This document shows positions 1 through 9,428 of a DNA stretch of 64,000 bases, one piece after another (position 1 is the stretch's first letter; each line of letters opens with the position of its first letter). Made by a program: the position numbers and the translations under genes. Under the pieces are notes generated by a model that was not told the origin of the DNA, did not search any database, and saw only the letters and a program-made list of their open reading frames with translations. This DNA is from Alphaproteobacteria bacterium (GTDB lineage Bacteria > Pseudomonadota > Alphaproteobacteria > Rickettsiales > JADKJE01). The DNA is taken from positions 496,001 to 560,000 of the forward strand of contig JADKJE010000001.1 in NCBI GenBank assembly GCA_016722515.1, in the 5' to 3' direction.

Positions 1-1104
1 GCCAAGCTGTTAAAGTCACATCACATTGATCATCATATTTTAGCCTGGGAGCACCCACCAGTTAGACATAACATACAGGCACAAGCGCGGGATGCTCGCT
101 ATCAACTTATGTGTTCATGGTGCGCTGATCACAACATACCTATTTTAATGACCGCACATCACCGTGATGATCAGGCAGAAACCGTCTTATCGCGACTATT
201 CAGAGGAAGCGGTGTCACAGGGATGGCCGGCATTCCCGTGGAATCAACGCGCTACGGCATTCGTATTATTCGCCCACTACTTGGAATCCCTAAGCAGCAA
301 TTAAGTCACTATCTGTCCGAGAACCAGATTTCTTGGATTGAAGATCCCTCCAATGAAAATCTCCATTATGACAGGGTCAAAATACGCAAGCTACTCACGC
401 ATCTTGAGCCCGATTTACAGGTGAGTACTGGCCTTATAAAATCTCGCCTCGCCGATCACGCCCGTCATATGGGCCGCGTTAAAGATTACCTTGAACAACA
501 AACCGTTATGGCGCTCAAACCTGCGGAATTTAACCACGAATTTGGGTTTGCTTCTATTTCTAATAGCCATTGGTTAAGCCTCCACCTTGAAATACAATAT
601 CGGGTTATCTCCTCACTCCTTAACCAGGTCAGTCATCAGGAGATCGCTCCTCGTTTTGATAGTTTAGAGCGGCTCTGTCATTCTTTTGCGAATGCTTCGG
701 CACTACAAGCAACTTTACATGGGTGCATCGTTTATCGACATAAAGATACGCTCTATATAATCCGCGAACCTGCTGCAATTGCTTCTGTATCAATAGATAT
801 ACCCACTCCCATTCAATGGGATAATCGTTTTCATCTCGATCTAGCATCTATCTCCTCTACTGATTTAGCTGAATCTAATATGGCTATCCATCCTCTGTGG
901 CTCTATCGAAAGGCCATTCCTTTAACTGCTATGGAATCACTCACTTCGTTGAGAATAACCCCCAGCAATCGTCTTAATCAGTTAATATTTTCAGGGTTAC
1001 CTGTACTGACAGCCCTTGAAAAAATCGTAGCCATTCCCCATATAGGTTATTACGACTCTTTCCTAAATAAGGAAAATACAGTGTTCCAGGTTGCGTCACT
1101 TTAA
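1..1104 (+). CDS. tilS: tRNA(Ile)-lysidine synthase TilS, 5'-truncated by window edge
   Basis: TilS converts the wobble cytidine of the CAU-anticodon tRNA-Ile into lysidine, using ATP and lysine, so that the tRNA reads AUA codons; it acts in the cytoplasm. The reading frame is open from base 1, so the gene starts upstream and the N-terminal P-loop (SGGxDS) is not in view. The visible part carries the family signature TAHHRDDQAETVLSRLFRGSG, then the IRPLL and EDPSN stretches, and a C-terminal region of about 200 residues typical of the long TilS form. An ATG at 109 is internal to the family alignment and is not the true start. ftsH follows, as in many proteobacteria. Confidence 0.93.
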   Translation, partial: AKLLKSHHIDHHILAWEHPPVRHNIQAQARDARYQLMCSWCADHNIPILMTAHHRDDQAETVLSRLFRGSGVTGMAGIPVESTRYGIRIIRPLLGIPKQQLSHYLSENQISWIEDPSNENLHYDRVKIRKLLTHLEPDLQVSTGLIKSRLADHARHMGRVKDYLEQQTVMALKPAEFNHEFGFASISNSHWLSLHLEIQYRVISSLLNQVSHQEIAPRFDSLERLCHSFANASALQATLHGCIVYRHKDTLYIIREPAAIASVSIDIPTPIQWDNRFHLDLASISSTDLAESNMAIHPLWLYRKAIPLTAMESLTSLRITPSNRLNQLIFSGLPVLTALEKIVAIPHIGYYDSFLNKENTVFQVASL

Positions 1105-1110
1105 AAATGA

Positions 1111-1139
1111 TTGTTTCCTTTAACTCAAGTTCGTATACT
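1111..1139 (+). promoter_or_regulatory. Putative sigma70 promoter of ftsH
   Basis: TTGTTT (1111-1116) and TATACT (1134-1139) are separated by 17 bases and lie about 35 bases before the ftsH start. The match to the -35 and -10 consensus is good and the spacing is ideal. It sits in the short tilS-ftsH gap, so ftsH can be transcribed independently of tilS. Confidence 0.5.
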
Positions 1140-1174
1140 AATAGATAGACGTTATTATGGAGCCTCGTTCATAG

Positions 1175-3136
1175 ATGAAACAAAGCAGAAAAAACGGAAA
1201 AAATTTCTTTTTCTGGGTACTCATTATTGTTGCAGTTACACTTTCTTATAATTTTTTTAAAAACCTAGGAGAGATACGAGGGCAGTCCATCCCTTTTTCA
1301 GATTTTCTTGAAAAGGTTGATGCAGGTCAAGTTGCTGACGTTGCCATTAATAATTCCAATATTAACGGTCACCTAAAAGACGGTGCTGGATTTAAAACGC
1401 TTGCCCCCAATTATCCTGACCTTATTTCTGATTTGCGCGACAAGCATGTTCGGATTGAAGTCGTGGAAGAGGACGTGAATTGGATTGTGACCCTACTCTT
1501 TTCATTTGGCCCGGTCGTGTTGCTGATCGGTGCTTATATTTTTGTGTGGAAACAAATGCAAAGCGGTGGATCATCGGCCATGAGCTTCGGTAAATCGCGT
1601 GCTCGACTGATGACGGAAAAACAAGAAAAAGTAACCTTTAAAGATGTTGCTGGAATCGAAGAGGCACAGGAAGAACTGGAAGAAATCGTTGAATTTCTAA
1701 AAGATCCTGGAAAATTTCAAAAACTCGGTGGAAAAATTCCTAAAGGCTGCCTGCTGATTGGTCCTCCAGGAACCGGTAAAACGCTGCTTGCCCGTGCTAT
1801 TGCTGGAGAAGCTAATGTTCCTTTTTTCAGCATCTCCGGTTCTGACTTTGTTGAAATGTTCGTCGGCGTAGGTGCAAGCCGTGTTCGTAATATGTTTGAA
1901 CAAGGTAAAAAACACGCACCATGTATTATCTTTATCGATGAAATTGATGCCGTAGGACGTAACCGCGGCTCGGGTCTTGGCAATAGTAATGATGAGCGTG
2001 AACAAACGCTCAACCAATTGCTGGTAGAAATGGATGGTTTTGAAGCCAATGAGGGTATCATTATTATCGCGGCCACTAACCGTCCAGACGTCTTAGATCC
2101 AGCATTGCTGCGACCTGGACGTTTTGACCGTCAAATCACGGTTTCCAATCCAGACATTGAAGGACGTAAAAAAATCATTGAAGTCCATTTACGCAAAATA
2201 GCTTTTGGTCCGGATGTAAACGCCGAAATTATCGCTCGTGGTACTCCTGGATTCTCAGGTGCTGATCTTGCGAATCTGGTCAATGAAGCCGCTTTGCTTG
2301 CCGCACGTAAAAACAAAAAAGTTGTCACCATGCACGATTTAGAAGATGCCAAAGATAAAGTGTTGCTAGGCGTTGAACGCAAATCAATGGTTATGAGTGA
2401 AGAAGAAAAGAAACTAACAGCCTATCATGAAGCAGGACACGCCGTACTCGCCATTTATTGTATTGGTTCGGATCCCATTCATAAAGCAACCATCATACCA
2501 CGCGGAAGAGCTCTTGGTTTAGTGATGCGTCTGCCGGAAAAAGATCGCGTTTCACTGACGCGTGAAAAATTAAAAGCGGATATTTGTGTTGCCATGGGTG
2601 GCCGAGTTGCCGAAGAAATGATCTTCGGCTATGAAAAAGTCACCAGTGGTGCTTCCATGGATATTAAACAGGCAACCGCCTATGCAACAGCCATGGTTAA
2701 AGAATGGGGCATGAGTGATAAAGTTGGACCACTTTATCATGGTGAAGACCATAGCCGTCCATTTACCATGCCGGAAATGCAGGCGCAGGATACTGTTTCA
2801 TTGATTGATCAAGAAATAAAATCTCTGGTTATTCAGGGCTATGATCAGGCGAAACAACTTCTGAATCACCATTTGGATAAATTGCATTTATTGGCCAAAG
2901 CCTTGCTCGAATTTGAAACCCTTAGTGGGGATGAGATCAGAGACCTTATGGATGGCAAACCTATCCTTAGGAAAAAAATAGATGACGGTTCTGGTGACAT
3001 CGAATCAGAAGGCTTCACCCGCCGCTCTTCCGTTCCTTCTTCGTCTCCAAAACCAGCTAACGATAAAGATGCTCCAGCTAATCCGGCCAATCATAATCCG
3101 GATTCGCATCAAGACGATGGATCACTTGAAGTTTAG
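1175..3136 (+). CDS. ftsH: ATP-dependent zinc metalloprotease FtsH
   Basis: FtsH is a membrane-anchored AAA+ protease that unfolds and degrades misassembled membrane proteins and short-lived regulators. A first transmembrane helix (about residues 11-29) is followed by a periplasmic domain and a second helix (about 107-124). The AAA module has Walker A GPPGTGKT near residue 195, Walker B FIDEIDAVG and the second region of homology near NRPDVLDPALLRPGRFD. The zinc site HEAGH lies near residue 418. The tail is Ser/Pro/Asp-rich and looks disordered. At 653 residues it has normal family length. It is preceded by a promoter-like sequence and followed by glmM after about 30 bases. Confidence 0.97.
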   Translation: MKQSRKNGKNFFFWVLIIVAVTLSYNFFKNLGEIRGQSIPFSDFLEKVDAGQVADVAINNSNINGHLKDGAGFKTLAPNYPDLISDLRDKHVRIEVVEEDVNWIVTLLFSFGPVVLLIGAYIFVWKQMQSGGSSAMSFGKSRARLMTEKQEKVTFKDVAGIEEAQEELEEIVEFLKDPGKFQKLGGKIPKGCLLIGPPGTGKTLLARAIAGEANVPFFSISGSDFVEMFVGVGASRVRNMFEQGKKHAPCIIFIDEIDAVGRNRGSGLGNSNDEREQTLNQLLVEMDGFEANEGIIIIAATNRPDVLDPALLRPGRFDRQITVSNPDIEGRKKIIEVHLRKIAFGPDVNAEIIARGTPGFSGADLANLVNEAALLAARKNKKVVTMHDLEDAKDKVLLGVERKSMVMSEEEKKLTAYHEAGHAVLAIYCIGSDPIHKATIIPRGRALGLVMRLPEKDRVSLTREKLKADICVAMGGRVAEEMIFGYEKVTSGASMDIKQATAYATAMVKEWGMSDKVGPLYHGEDHSRPFTMPEMQAQDTVSLIDQEIKSLVIQGYDQAKQLLNHHLDKLHLLAKALLEFETLSGDEIRDLMDGKPILRKKIDDGSGDIESEGFTRRSSVPSSSPKPANDKDAPANPANHNPDSHQDDGSLEV

Positions 3137-3167
3137 TATCTGATCATTTTCTAGCGTGAGGGAAACA

Positions 3168-4520
3168 ATGGGAACATTATTTGGTACAGATGGTGTTAGG
3201 GGAAAAGCAAATGTTTATCCCATGACGCCTGATTTGGTTCAGAAAGTAGGGATGGCCGCAGGTTCACTGTTTCAAAATGGCAAACATCGCCATCGCGTTG
3301 TGATCGGTAAAGACACACGATTATCTGGCTACCTATTTGAACCGGCTCTGACCAGCGGTTTTATCGCCGCGGGCATGGATGTGATGCTGGTTGGCCCAAT
3401 GCCAACTCCTGCCGTTGCGATGCTTACCAAGTCATTGCGTGCAGATCTGGGTGTCATGATTTCAGCCTCACATAATCCTTATCAGGATAATGGCATCAAG
3501 TTATTTGATTCTCATGGGCTTAAAATTTCTGATGAAATGGAAAAAACCATTGAAGATATGATACTGGGTTCACATCCCATTCCCATGGCACCTTCCGAAG
3601 AATTAGGACGCGCCAAACGCCTGGACGATGCACGCGGCCGCTACATCGAAGTCGTCAAACGTTCTTTCCCTAAAGGTCTTCGTTTGAAGGGTTTAAAAAT
3701 TGTCATCGATTGTGCCAATGGCGCAGCCTATCATTTAGGTAAAACTATTTTGTGGGAACTGGGAGCTGACGTCATCGAGATGGGAATTTATCCCGATGGT
3801 ACTAATATTAATCAGGGATGTGGTTCTACCCATCCCGAAGCGATGTGCGCGATGGTGAAACAGACCAAGGCCGATATTGGTTTAGCTCTGGATGGCGATG
3901 CTGATCGTCTAATTGTCTGTGATGAGAACGGTCAAATCATTGATGGCGACCAGCTCATGGCGCTCATTGCAACGTATTGGAAAGAGTTAGGTAAGCTGAC
4001 TAACAACGGAATCGTTGCTACGATTATGTCTAACATGGGATTAGAAAAATATCTGCACACACAAGGCCTTGCCATGCAACGAACCCCCGTAGGTGACCGT
4101 TTCGTAGCCCAACACATGCGGGAGTTTGGTTATAATCTCGGTGGCGAACAATCGGGTCACATTATTCTCAGTGACTATACGACAACCGGGGATGGGTTAA
4201 TTGCCGCATTACAGATTCTTGCCGTACTGGTACAAAAAAATCAAAAAGCCAGCACTGTACTGAATGTATTTGATCCCTTTCCGCAAATATTGAAGAATGT
4301 GCGTTTTCAACATCAAAACCCACTTACCCATGATCATGTTCAAAAAACCATCAAGGAAGCCGAATCATTACTCGCTGGCAAAGGCCGATTACTGGTTAGA
4401 AAATCAGGAACCGAACCGCTGTTGCGGGTTATGGCTGAAGCCGAAGATTTAGATTTAGTTGATCAATCCGTAAAAATGGTGGTAACATCCATTGAGGAGA
4501 TTGTGAACCGCCATGGGTGA
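3168..4520 (+). CDS. glmM: Phosphoglucosamine mutase GlmM
   Basis: GlmM interconverts glucosamine-6-phosphate and glucosamine-1-phosphate, feeding UDP-GlcNAc for peptidoglycan and lipopolysaccharide. The N-terminus GTLFGTDGVRGKAN is the family hallmark. The catalytic phosphoserine loop is MISASHNPYQDNGIK, the metal loop is LDGDADRLI, the sugar loop is GGEQSGH, and the C-terminal phosphate-binding loop is RKSGTEPLLRVM. I prefer ATG 3168 over the in-frame GTG at 3156, because GAGGG lies 5 bases before the ATG and the protein then begins at the conserved residues. The gene overlaps thiD by 8 bases, so translational coupling is likely. Confidence 0.96.
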   Translation: MGTLFGTDGVRGKANVYPMTPDLVQKVGMAAGSLFQNGKHRHRVVIGKDTRLSGYLFEPALTSGFIAAGMDVMLVGPMPTPAVAMLTKSLRADLGVMISASHNPYQDNGIKLFDSHGLKISDEMEKTIEDMILGSHPIPMAPSEELGRAKRLDDARGRYIEVVKRSFPKGLRLKGLKIVIDCANGAAYHLGKTILWELGADVIEMGIYPDGTNINQGCGSTHPEAMCAMVKQTKADIGLALDGDADRLIVCDENGQIIDGDQLMALIATYWKELGKLTNNGIVATIMSNMGLEKYLHTQGLAMQRTPVGDRFVAQHMREFGYNLGGEQSGHIILSDYTTTGDGLIAALQILAVLVQKNQKASTVLNVFDPFPQILKNVRFQHQNPLTHDHVQKTIKEAESLLAGKGRLLVRKSGTEPLLRVMAEAEDLDLVDQSVKMVVTSIEEIVNRHG

Positions 4521-5349
4521 TGATTGTTCGAGTTATAAAAATCTGGCACGTATTCTTGTTATTGCGGGATCTGATTCTGGCAGTGCTGCAGGTATTCAGG
4601 CTGATATAAAAACCATTATGCAGCTAGGTGGCTATGCTACTACCGCCATTGCAGCTCTAACCGCCCAAAACACACAAACAATTACCGATATTTTTGCGGT
4701 TCCCGTTTCATTCTTAGAAGCCCAGATAAAGGCCATTATGTCTGATATAGGTGCTGATATTATTAAGACAGGGATGCTATACTCTGATGAAAATATTCTT
4801 TTCACATCTCAGTTTCTTAAAGAAAACCCTCACATACCTTCAATCGTTGATCCTGTTTTAAAAGCAACCACAGGGGCTTCATTGACCCAAGATGATAAAG
4901 CTGATCTTTATAGACAATACCTTATTCCAACAGCCACACTCGTGACACCCAATATTATCGAAGCCGAAACATTAACCGGGATACCCATTAAAACAGTCAA
5001 TGACATGCAGGCAGCTGCGCTGGCTATTTATCAAATGGGTTGCAAAGCAGTCCTTGTCAAAGGTGGCCATCTGCAGAGCAGTAGTATTACGGATGTTCTA
5101 TTCGATGGTATTCGCTGGCATTTGTTTACCAGCCCGCGTATCTCCATACGTGATGTTCATGGCACAGGCTGCACCTTGGCTGCGGCCATTGCTTGCGCAC
5201 TTGCACAAAAAAAATCGTTAACAGAAGCCGTACAATATGCCCGAACCTACGTCATTGCGGCAATTGAACAGGCCTTACCCATTGGTTGCAAATATGCACC
5301 ACTAAATCATGCCGTTAGCATAACCACCTTTCAACCTGAAGGAGTCTAA
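4513..5349 (+). CDS. thiD: Hydroxymethylpyrimidine/phosphomethylpyrimidine kinase ThiD
   Basis: ThiD phosphorylates HMP and then HMP-phosphate to supply the pyrimidine half of thiamine. The ribokinase-fold signature is clear: ILVIAGSDSGSAAGIQADIKT at the start (binding loop), the central VDPVLKATTG, VTPNIIEAE, and the anion-hole or catalytic motif DVHGTGCTLAAAIA near the C-terminus. At 278 residues it is full length. It overlaps the end of glmM by 8 bases and ends directly at the start of the next gene, so glmM, thiD and the CorC-like gene look like one transcript. thiG and thiS occur 20 kb downstream; the pathway is split over the chromosome. Confidence 0.95.
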   Translation: MGDDCSSYKNLARILVIAGSDSGSAAGIQADIKTIMQLGGYATTAIAALTAQNTQTITDIFAVPVSFLEAQIKAIMSDIGADIIKTGMLYSDENILFTSQFLKENPHIPSIVDPVLKATTGASLTQDDKADLYRQYLIPTATLVTPNIIEAETLTGIPIKTVNDMQAAALAIYQMGCKAVLVKGGHLQSSSITDVLFDGIRWHLFTSPRISIRDVHGTGCTLAAAIACALAQKKSLTEAVQYARTYVIAAIEQALPIGCKYAPLNHAVSITTFQPEGV

Positions 5350-6645
5350 ATGGACGAAAGTATTTTATTTATCTATATTGTTTCTATCGTTTTCTGCGTT
5401 TTTGCATCTGGCTTTTTTTCAGCAGCAGAAACCGGAGTCATTGCCAGTTCCAGGGCACGTATCTATCAATTGAAAGAGCGTGGCGATAAACGCGCCGCTT
5501 TGGTCAGTCACCTTCTGGATCGCAAGGATGAACTGATCAGCGCCATTCTTTTAGGAAACAATGCAATTAATATTGCGTGCTCATCGATTAGTACGACCGC
5601 TGCCATCCACTATTTTGGTGATATCGGAGCCCTTTATGCTTCGTTGGGCTTAACGCTTATCATTATTATTTTCTCAGAAATCATACCCAAAACCTATGCG
5701 GTCTATCACGCAGAAAAAGTCGCTCTGGCTGTTGCCCCGTCGCTTAAGGTAACGGTATTCATATTAGCTCCGATCCTTAAATCCATTGAGATATTGGTGA
5801 ATTGGATTATGAAAAACATTGGTTTCCGCCGCAAAGAAGGTTTAGACCGCAATGCAGTGAATGAAATTATCCGCGGCACCATTGCCATGCACCACCAGGA
5901 AGGTGCTATGTTAAAAGAAGATCGTGATATGCTCAGCAGCATTTTAGATCTTGCCCACCGCGAAGTCTCAGAAATCATGACCCATCGTACACATGTGTCA
6001 TCACTCAATATCGATATGAACCCACTTGAACTTACCAGCTTGGTACTTGATAACCAGCATACGCGTATCCCCTTGTGGAAAGATAATCCTGATAATATCA
6101 TTGGTATTCTTCATGCACGCGATTTATTAAAAGCTCTAAAAACCCACGAAAGGCCCATTGAAGAATTATCCGTTACTGATATTGCTTCTCCGCCTTGGTT
6201 TATTCCCGAGTCCACCTTGCTGCACGATCAGCTTAAAGCGTTCCGCGCCCGCCGCAGCCATTTTGCCGTAGTGGTTGATGAATATGGCAGTGTTCAAGGC
6301 ATTGTAACACTTGAAGACATTCTCGAAGAAATTGTCGGTAATATCGATGATGAGCACGATACCGTCCGTGAAGATATCGTCCCTCTTCCTGATAAAGGCT
6401 ACCGCATCGCTGGACACGTAACGATCCGTGATCTTAACCGTAAACTCGAGTGGGATCTTCCCGACGATCATGCCGCCACCATTTCAGGATTGGTTCTCCA
6501 CGAAGTAGGTGAACTGCCAGAAGAAAAACAATCCTTTCGCTTTTACGGTTATCGTTTTGAAATCGTCAAACGCGGGGATAAGAAGATCAAATGGCTAAAA
6601 ATAGAACGCCTACCGCATGAGGGAAACGACTCGCAAGGGGAATAA
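5350..6645 (+). CDS. HlyC/CorC-family (CNNM/DUF21) membrane protein with CBS pair
   Basis: This is a probable divalent-cation (Mg/Co) transporter or transport regulator of the inner membrane. It has the standard three-part layout: an N-terminal DUF21 membrane domain of about four helices (residues 1-180, with GFFSAAETG and the FSEIIPKTYA motif), a CBS-domain pair (about 205-330, ending in VVVDEYGSVQGIVTLEDILEEIVG), and a C-terminal CorC/HlyC domain (about 345-425). At 431 residues it has the expected length. It starts immediately after the thiD stop codon, so it is probably co-transcribed. The substrate cannot be fixed from sequence; the old hemolysin name reflects family history rather than a shown role. 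Confidence 0.88.
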   Translation: MDESILFIYIVSIVFCVFASGFFSAAETGVIASSRARIYQLKERGDKRAALVSHLLDRKDELISAILLGNNAINIACSSISTTAAIHYFGDIGALYASLGLTLIIIIFSEIIPKTYAVYHAEKVALAVAPSLKVTVFILAPILKSIEILVNWIMKNIGFRRKEGLDRNAVNEIIRGTIAMHHQEGAMLKEDRDMLSSILDLAHREVSEIMTHRTHVSSLNIDMNPLELTSLVLDNQHTRIPLWKDNPDNIIGILHARDLLKALKTHERPIEELSVTDIASPPWFIPESTLLHDQLKAFRARRSHFAVVVDEYGSVQGIVTLEDILEEIVGNIDDEHDTVREDIVPLPDKGYRIAGHVTIRDLNRKLEWDLPDDHAATISGLVLHEVGELPEEKQSFRFYGYRFEIVKRGDKKIKWLKIERLPHEGNDSQGE

Positions 6646-6653
6646 CGAAGACT

Positions 6654-7370
6654 TTAGAACATCAAACGCAAACCTAAGCTTGTTATAAAATCATCTGTGC
6701 TTTCATGCTCCCTTCTGGCGATAGAGGCTGTTTCTCCCCATGTACGCTCATAGCGTACATCAAGGTAAGGCGCACATGTGCGCGTGAATTCATAACGCGT
6801 TTGCAAACCAAATTCGCTCGCTGCCACCCCAGCGCCAACGTTTTGGTCTGTTACATCCTGCATAAACATATTTATCTCTATATGAGGCTTTAAAATTAAT
6901 GCTTGAGTCATCAGAAAATCTTTTTCCGCTCGTATACGCACACTGACATCGCCTTCATCGCTGATAAACAAGTGAGCTTCCGTATCAAAGAAATAAGGAG
7001 CCATTCCCTCAAATCCAACGATAGCATACGGCGTAGAATGTGGTTTAATATCTTCTCGAATACCAAGTTGTGCATCCCAAAAATCCGTAATGTTTCGGCT
7101 ATACATGGCCCAAAATTCCCCTTGGTGAGTCTCTCCATCAAGCACCTCGCCTTCGCTCTTAAACCATAGTTTTTGTGTATCACCACCGATCCAACCATCG
7201 AACTCCCAGCGTATATTGGCTCCTTCACGACCAACTCCAATATCCGTTTCTAGTCTGAAACTATGAAACACGGTAGGATCGCCACGCATTCCATGTCCGT
7301 CCGTGGCTAAAGTACCCAGAGGAATGGTACCCCATAAACAAGAAAACAAGGCCATCCATTTAGTGTACAT
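6654..7370 (-). CDS. copB: Copper resistance protein B, outer membrane
   Basis: CopB is a beta-barrel outer-membrane protein that works with the periplasmic oxidase CopA in copper tolerance. The product has a signal peptide at the N-terminus (MYTKWMALFSCLWG) and repeated amphipathic strands such as EFDGWIGGDTQKLWFKSEGE, and ends in the aromatic terminus LRLMF typical of outer-membrane barrels. I chose the ATG at 7370, which gives a good signal peptide; the frame is open further upstream but only inside copA. It overlaps copA by 11 bases, so translation is coupled. Family members often have a longer Met/His-rich N-terminus, which is nearly absent here (only GHGM remains). Confidence 0.87.
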   Translation of the reverse strand: MYTKWMALFSCLWGTIPLGTLATDGHGMRGDPTVFHSFRLETDIGVGREGANIRWEFDGWIGGDTQKLWFKSEGEVLDGETHQGEFWAMYSRNITDFWDAQLGIREDIKPHSTPYAIVGFEGMAPYFFDTEAHLFISDEGDVSVRIRAEKDFLMTQALILKPHIEINMFMQDVTDQNVGAGVAASEFGLQTRYEFTRTCAPYLDVRYERTWGETASIARREHESTDDFITSLGLRLMF

Positions 7371-9030
7371 GATGGTATCCTTTATCCTCGATAATGACTG
7401 GCTTAGGAGCCACGTTATCTGTATTTGCCTTCGTGACATTAATGCTGGTCATCATTCCAGACATCATATGATAGAGTAAATGGCAATGAAAGGCCCATTC
7501 CCCAGGTTCATTGGCCGACAGCAAGACCGAATAGGTTTTCCCTGGCGGAATAATAACCGTATGTTTATTCGGCAGTTTTTCGGCTGATTGGCCATTTTCA
7601 AGCTGCATAAACATACCGTGCAAATGCATCGGATGCGCCATCATTGTCTCATTGACGAATGTAAGGCGTACCCTTTCACCATAGCTAAGCATCATCGGTT
7701 CTGACTCTTCATGGGGTTTACCATTGAGTGTCCACACATATCGTTGCATATTTCCATTAAGCCTCACCGTTATCTCCTGTGTTGGCGCACGTGTATCCGT
7801 CTGTGCTCCCAAATAACGTAAATCTTTATAGTCGAGTATCCTCTGCCCTAACGGTGCATGAGCATCAGCCCAACCTGTTTTTATATCGTTACTAGAAGTA
7901 GCACCCATGCCTTGCATATCAGCCATATCATGGTCCATCGACATGGCATGGCCTGCATGCTCATCATGACTATCTGACATCATTCCCATATCAGCCATCG
8001 TTAATAATGCACGTGGTCGCTGTGGTGGGAGATCTCCGCGCATTCCAACTTGTGGTGCCAATGTACCAAGGGCAAAACCAGTGCGATCTATCGGTTCAGC
8101 AACGATGGTATAGGCCTTTGCTTCCTGTGGTTCCACAATGACATCATAGGTTTCTGCATTGCCCAAACGAAATTCGTCTACTTTCACTGGTTCAGTATTC
8201 TGCCCATCAGCCTGCACGACCGAGAGTGACAATCCAGGAATCCGTACATCATAAATCGACATCGCTGACGCATTGATAAAACGTAGTCTTACTCGCTGGT
8301 GAGGAGTAAAAACGCCTGTCCAGTTTTGAAGTGGAGTTTTGCCATTGATGAGAAAGATATAACCGCTCACATCCGATAAATCGGTAGGAGACATGCGCAT
8401 TGCTCCCCAGTTCATGGTCGTCTTCCACGCGGATGAAAAACCACTTTTTCTTACATCATTCACAAAATCACCAAGCGTGCGTTTTGCATAATTATAATAG
8501 CCAGAATCCATTTTAAGATTACCTAATATCTTAGTACCGGCGTCATCAGCAAAATCAGAAATAAGCACAACATAATCGCGATCCGATTGAATCTTGTCTT
8601 TTCCTTTCGGTGTAATAACGATAGAGCCATATAACCCGTCTTGTTCCTGGCTTGACGAATGCGCATGATACCAATAAGTACCTGATTGACGAACGTGAAA
8701 ATGATAGGTAAATGTTTCACCCGGGCTTATTCCCATAAAACCATTCATTCCAGGAACACCGTCCATCGTCGCCGGTATTAAAAAACCATGCCAGTGGATG
8801 GACGTTGTTTCATCCAAATGATTCGTAACCATCACGGTTACTGCTTCGCCTTCTGTGAAATGCAATGTAGGACCAGGAAGCGCCCCGTTAACCGTGATTT
8901 TCTTAACCGGCTTTCCCAATAGGTTCACCATCTGCGAACCAATATCCAGACGATAGCTGGCGGCCTTTACTGGGAAAGCAAATGACATGAAACCAAAACA
9001 GATAATAATGAACAGTCTCAACGTCAACAC
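7360..9030 (-). CDS. copA: Copper resistance protein A, multicopper oxidase
   Basis: This periplasmic multicopper oxidase of the PcoA/CopA group oxidises Cu(I) and/or binds excess copper. The N-terminal signal sequence ends near FPVKAASY. The four copper-binding segments are visible in order: HWHG, HAHSS, HPMHLHG, and HCHLLYHMMSGMM with the type 1 site. A Met/His/Asp-rich insert (about residues 348-377) is the extra copper-binding region typical of CopA. The start is uncertain: the frame opens with GTG at 9030 and has TTG codons at 9027 and 9018, with AGGTGGA just before. It forms a two-gene operon with copB. No cognate two-component regulator is adjacent. Confidence 0.93.
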   Translation of the reverse strand: MLTLRLFIIICFGFMSFAFPVKAASYRLDIGSQMVNLLGKPVKKITVNGALPGPTLHFTEGEAVTVMVTNHLDETTSIHWHGFLIPATMDGVPGMNGFMGISPGETFTYHFHVRQSGTYWYHAHSSSQEQDGLYGSIVITPKGKDKIQSDRDYVVLISDFADDAGTKILGNLKMDSGYYNYAKRTLGDFVNDVRKSGFSSAWKTTMNWGAMRMSPTDLSDVSGYIFLINGKTPLQNWTGVFTPHQRVRLRFINASAMSIYDVRIPGLSLSVVQADGQNTEPVKVDEFRLGNAETYDVIVEPQEAKAYTIVAEPIDRTGFALGTLAPQVGMRGDLPPQRPRALLTMADMGMMSDSHDEHAGHAMSMDHDMADMQGMGATSSNDIKTGWADAHAPLGQRILDYKDLRYLGAQTDTRAPTQEITVRLNGNMQRYVWTLNGKPHEESEPMMLSYGERVRLTFVNETMMAHPMHLHGMFMQLENGQSAEKLPNKHTVIIPPGKTYSVLLSANEPGEWAFHCHLLYHMMSGMMTSINVTKANTDNVAPKPVIIEDKGYHHVH

Positions 9031-9428
9031 TCCACCTATTTTTCCTTAAAGGATAGCATACTCATCACCCCTGTCATCCGTTTAATTATCGCCGCCAATA
9101 GCGCACCCCCAATGTAATAGAGACGATGTATCCATTGGAAAAGCTATTTTACGCATGCTGATAACCTTTTTCTTGTTTTCGTCGGCTACTGAGCTCTCAA
9201 GAACCATCTTTCATGCCTCGTTCAAGCTACCAGGATCAGGGAAAGATATAACCCGATTTAACCACTTATCTGCAGATCAAAAAAGTTGATCGATCTCTAA
9301 AACCTCGTTTCGGGTGTCCCATTGACGAAGGCAGGAGTGCATGATCTTCAACAAACACACGGGATGACCTTGCACGTGGTTGAGACCTAATAATTCATAT
9401 GCACGCTTCATTCACACCGCGTGAAACA
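9031..9428. other. Intergenic stretch, no gene recognised
   Basis: About 400 bases lie between the divergent copA start and the end of the HAD phosphatase gene. I see no coding frame with a plausible start or family match, no tRNA, and no terminator with a T-run. A small GATCAA/TTGATC inverted repeat lies at 9275-9291. The stretch presumably carries the copA promoter on the minus strand, but no -35/-10 pair stands out. Confidence 0.5.

Noticed and set aside
3156..3167. GTG start for glmM at 3156
   Set aside because: It would place the GAGGG ribosome-binding motif inside the gene; the ATG at 3168 fits both that motif and the conserved N-terminus.
9275..9291. Small GATCAA/TTGATC inverted repeat as copper operator
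   Set aside because: Only 6 bp per arm in AT-rich DNA, over 240 bases from copA, and unlike known CueR or CopR sites.
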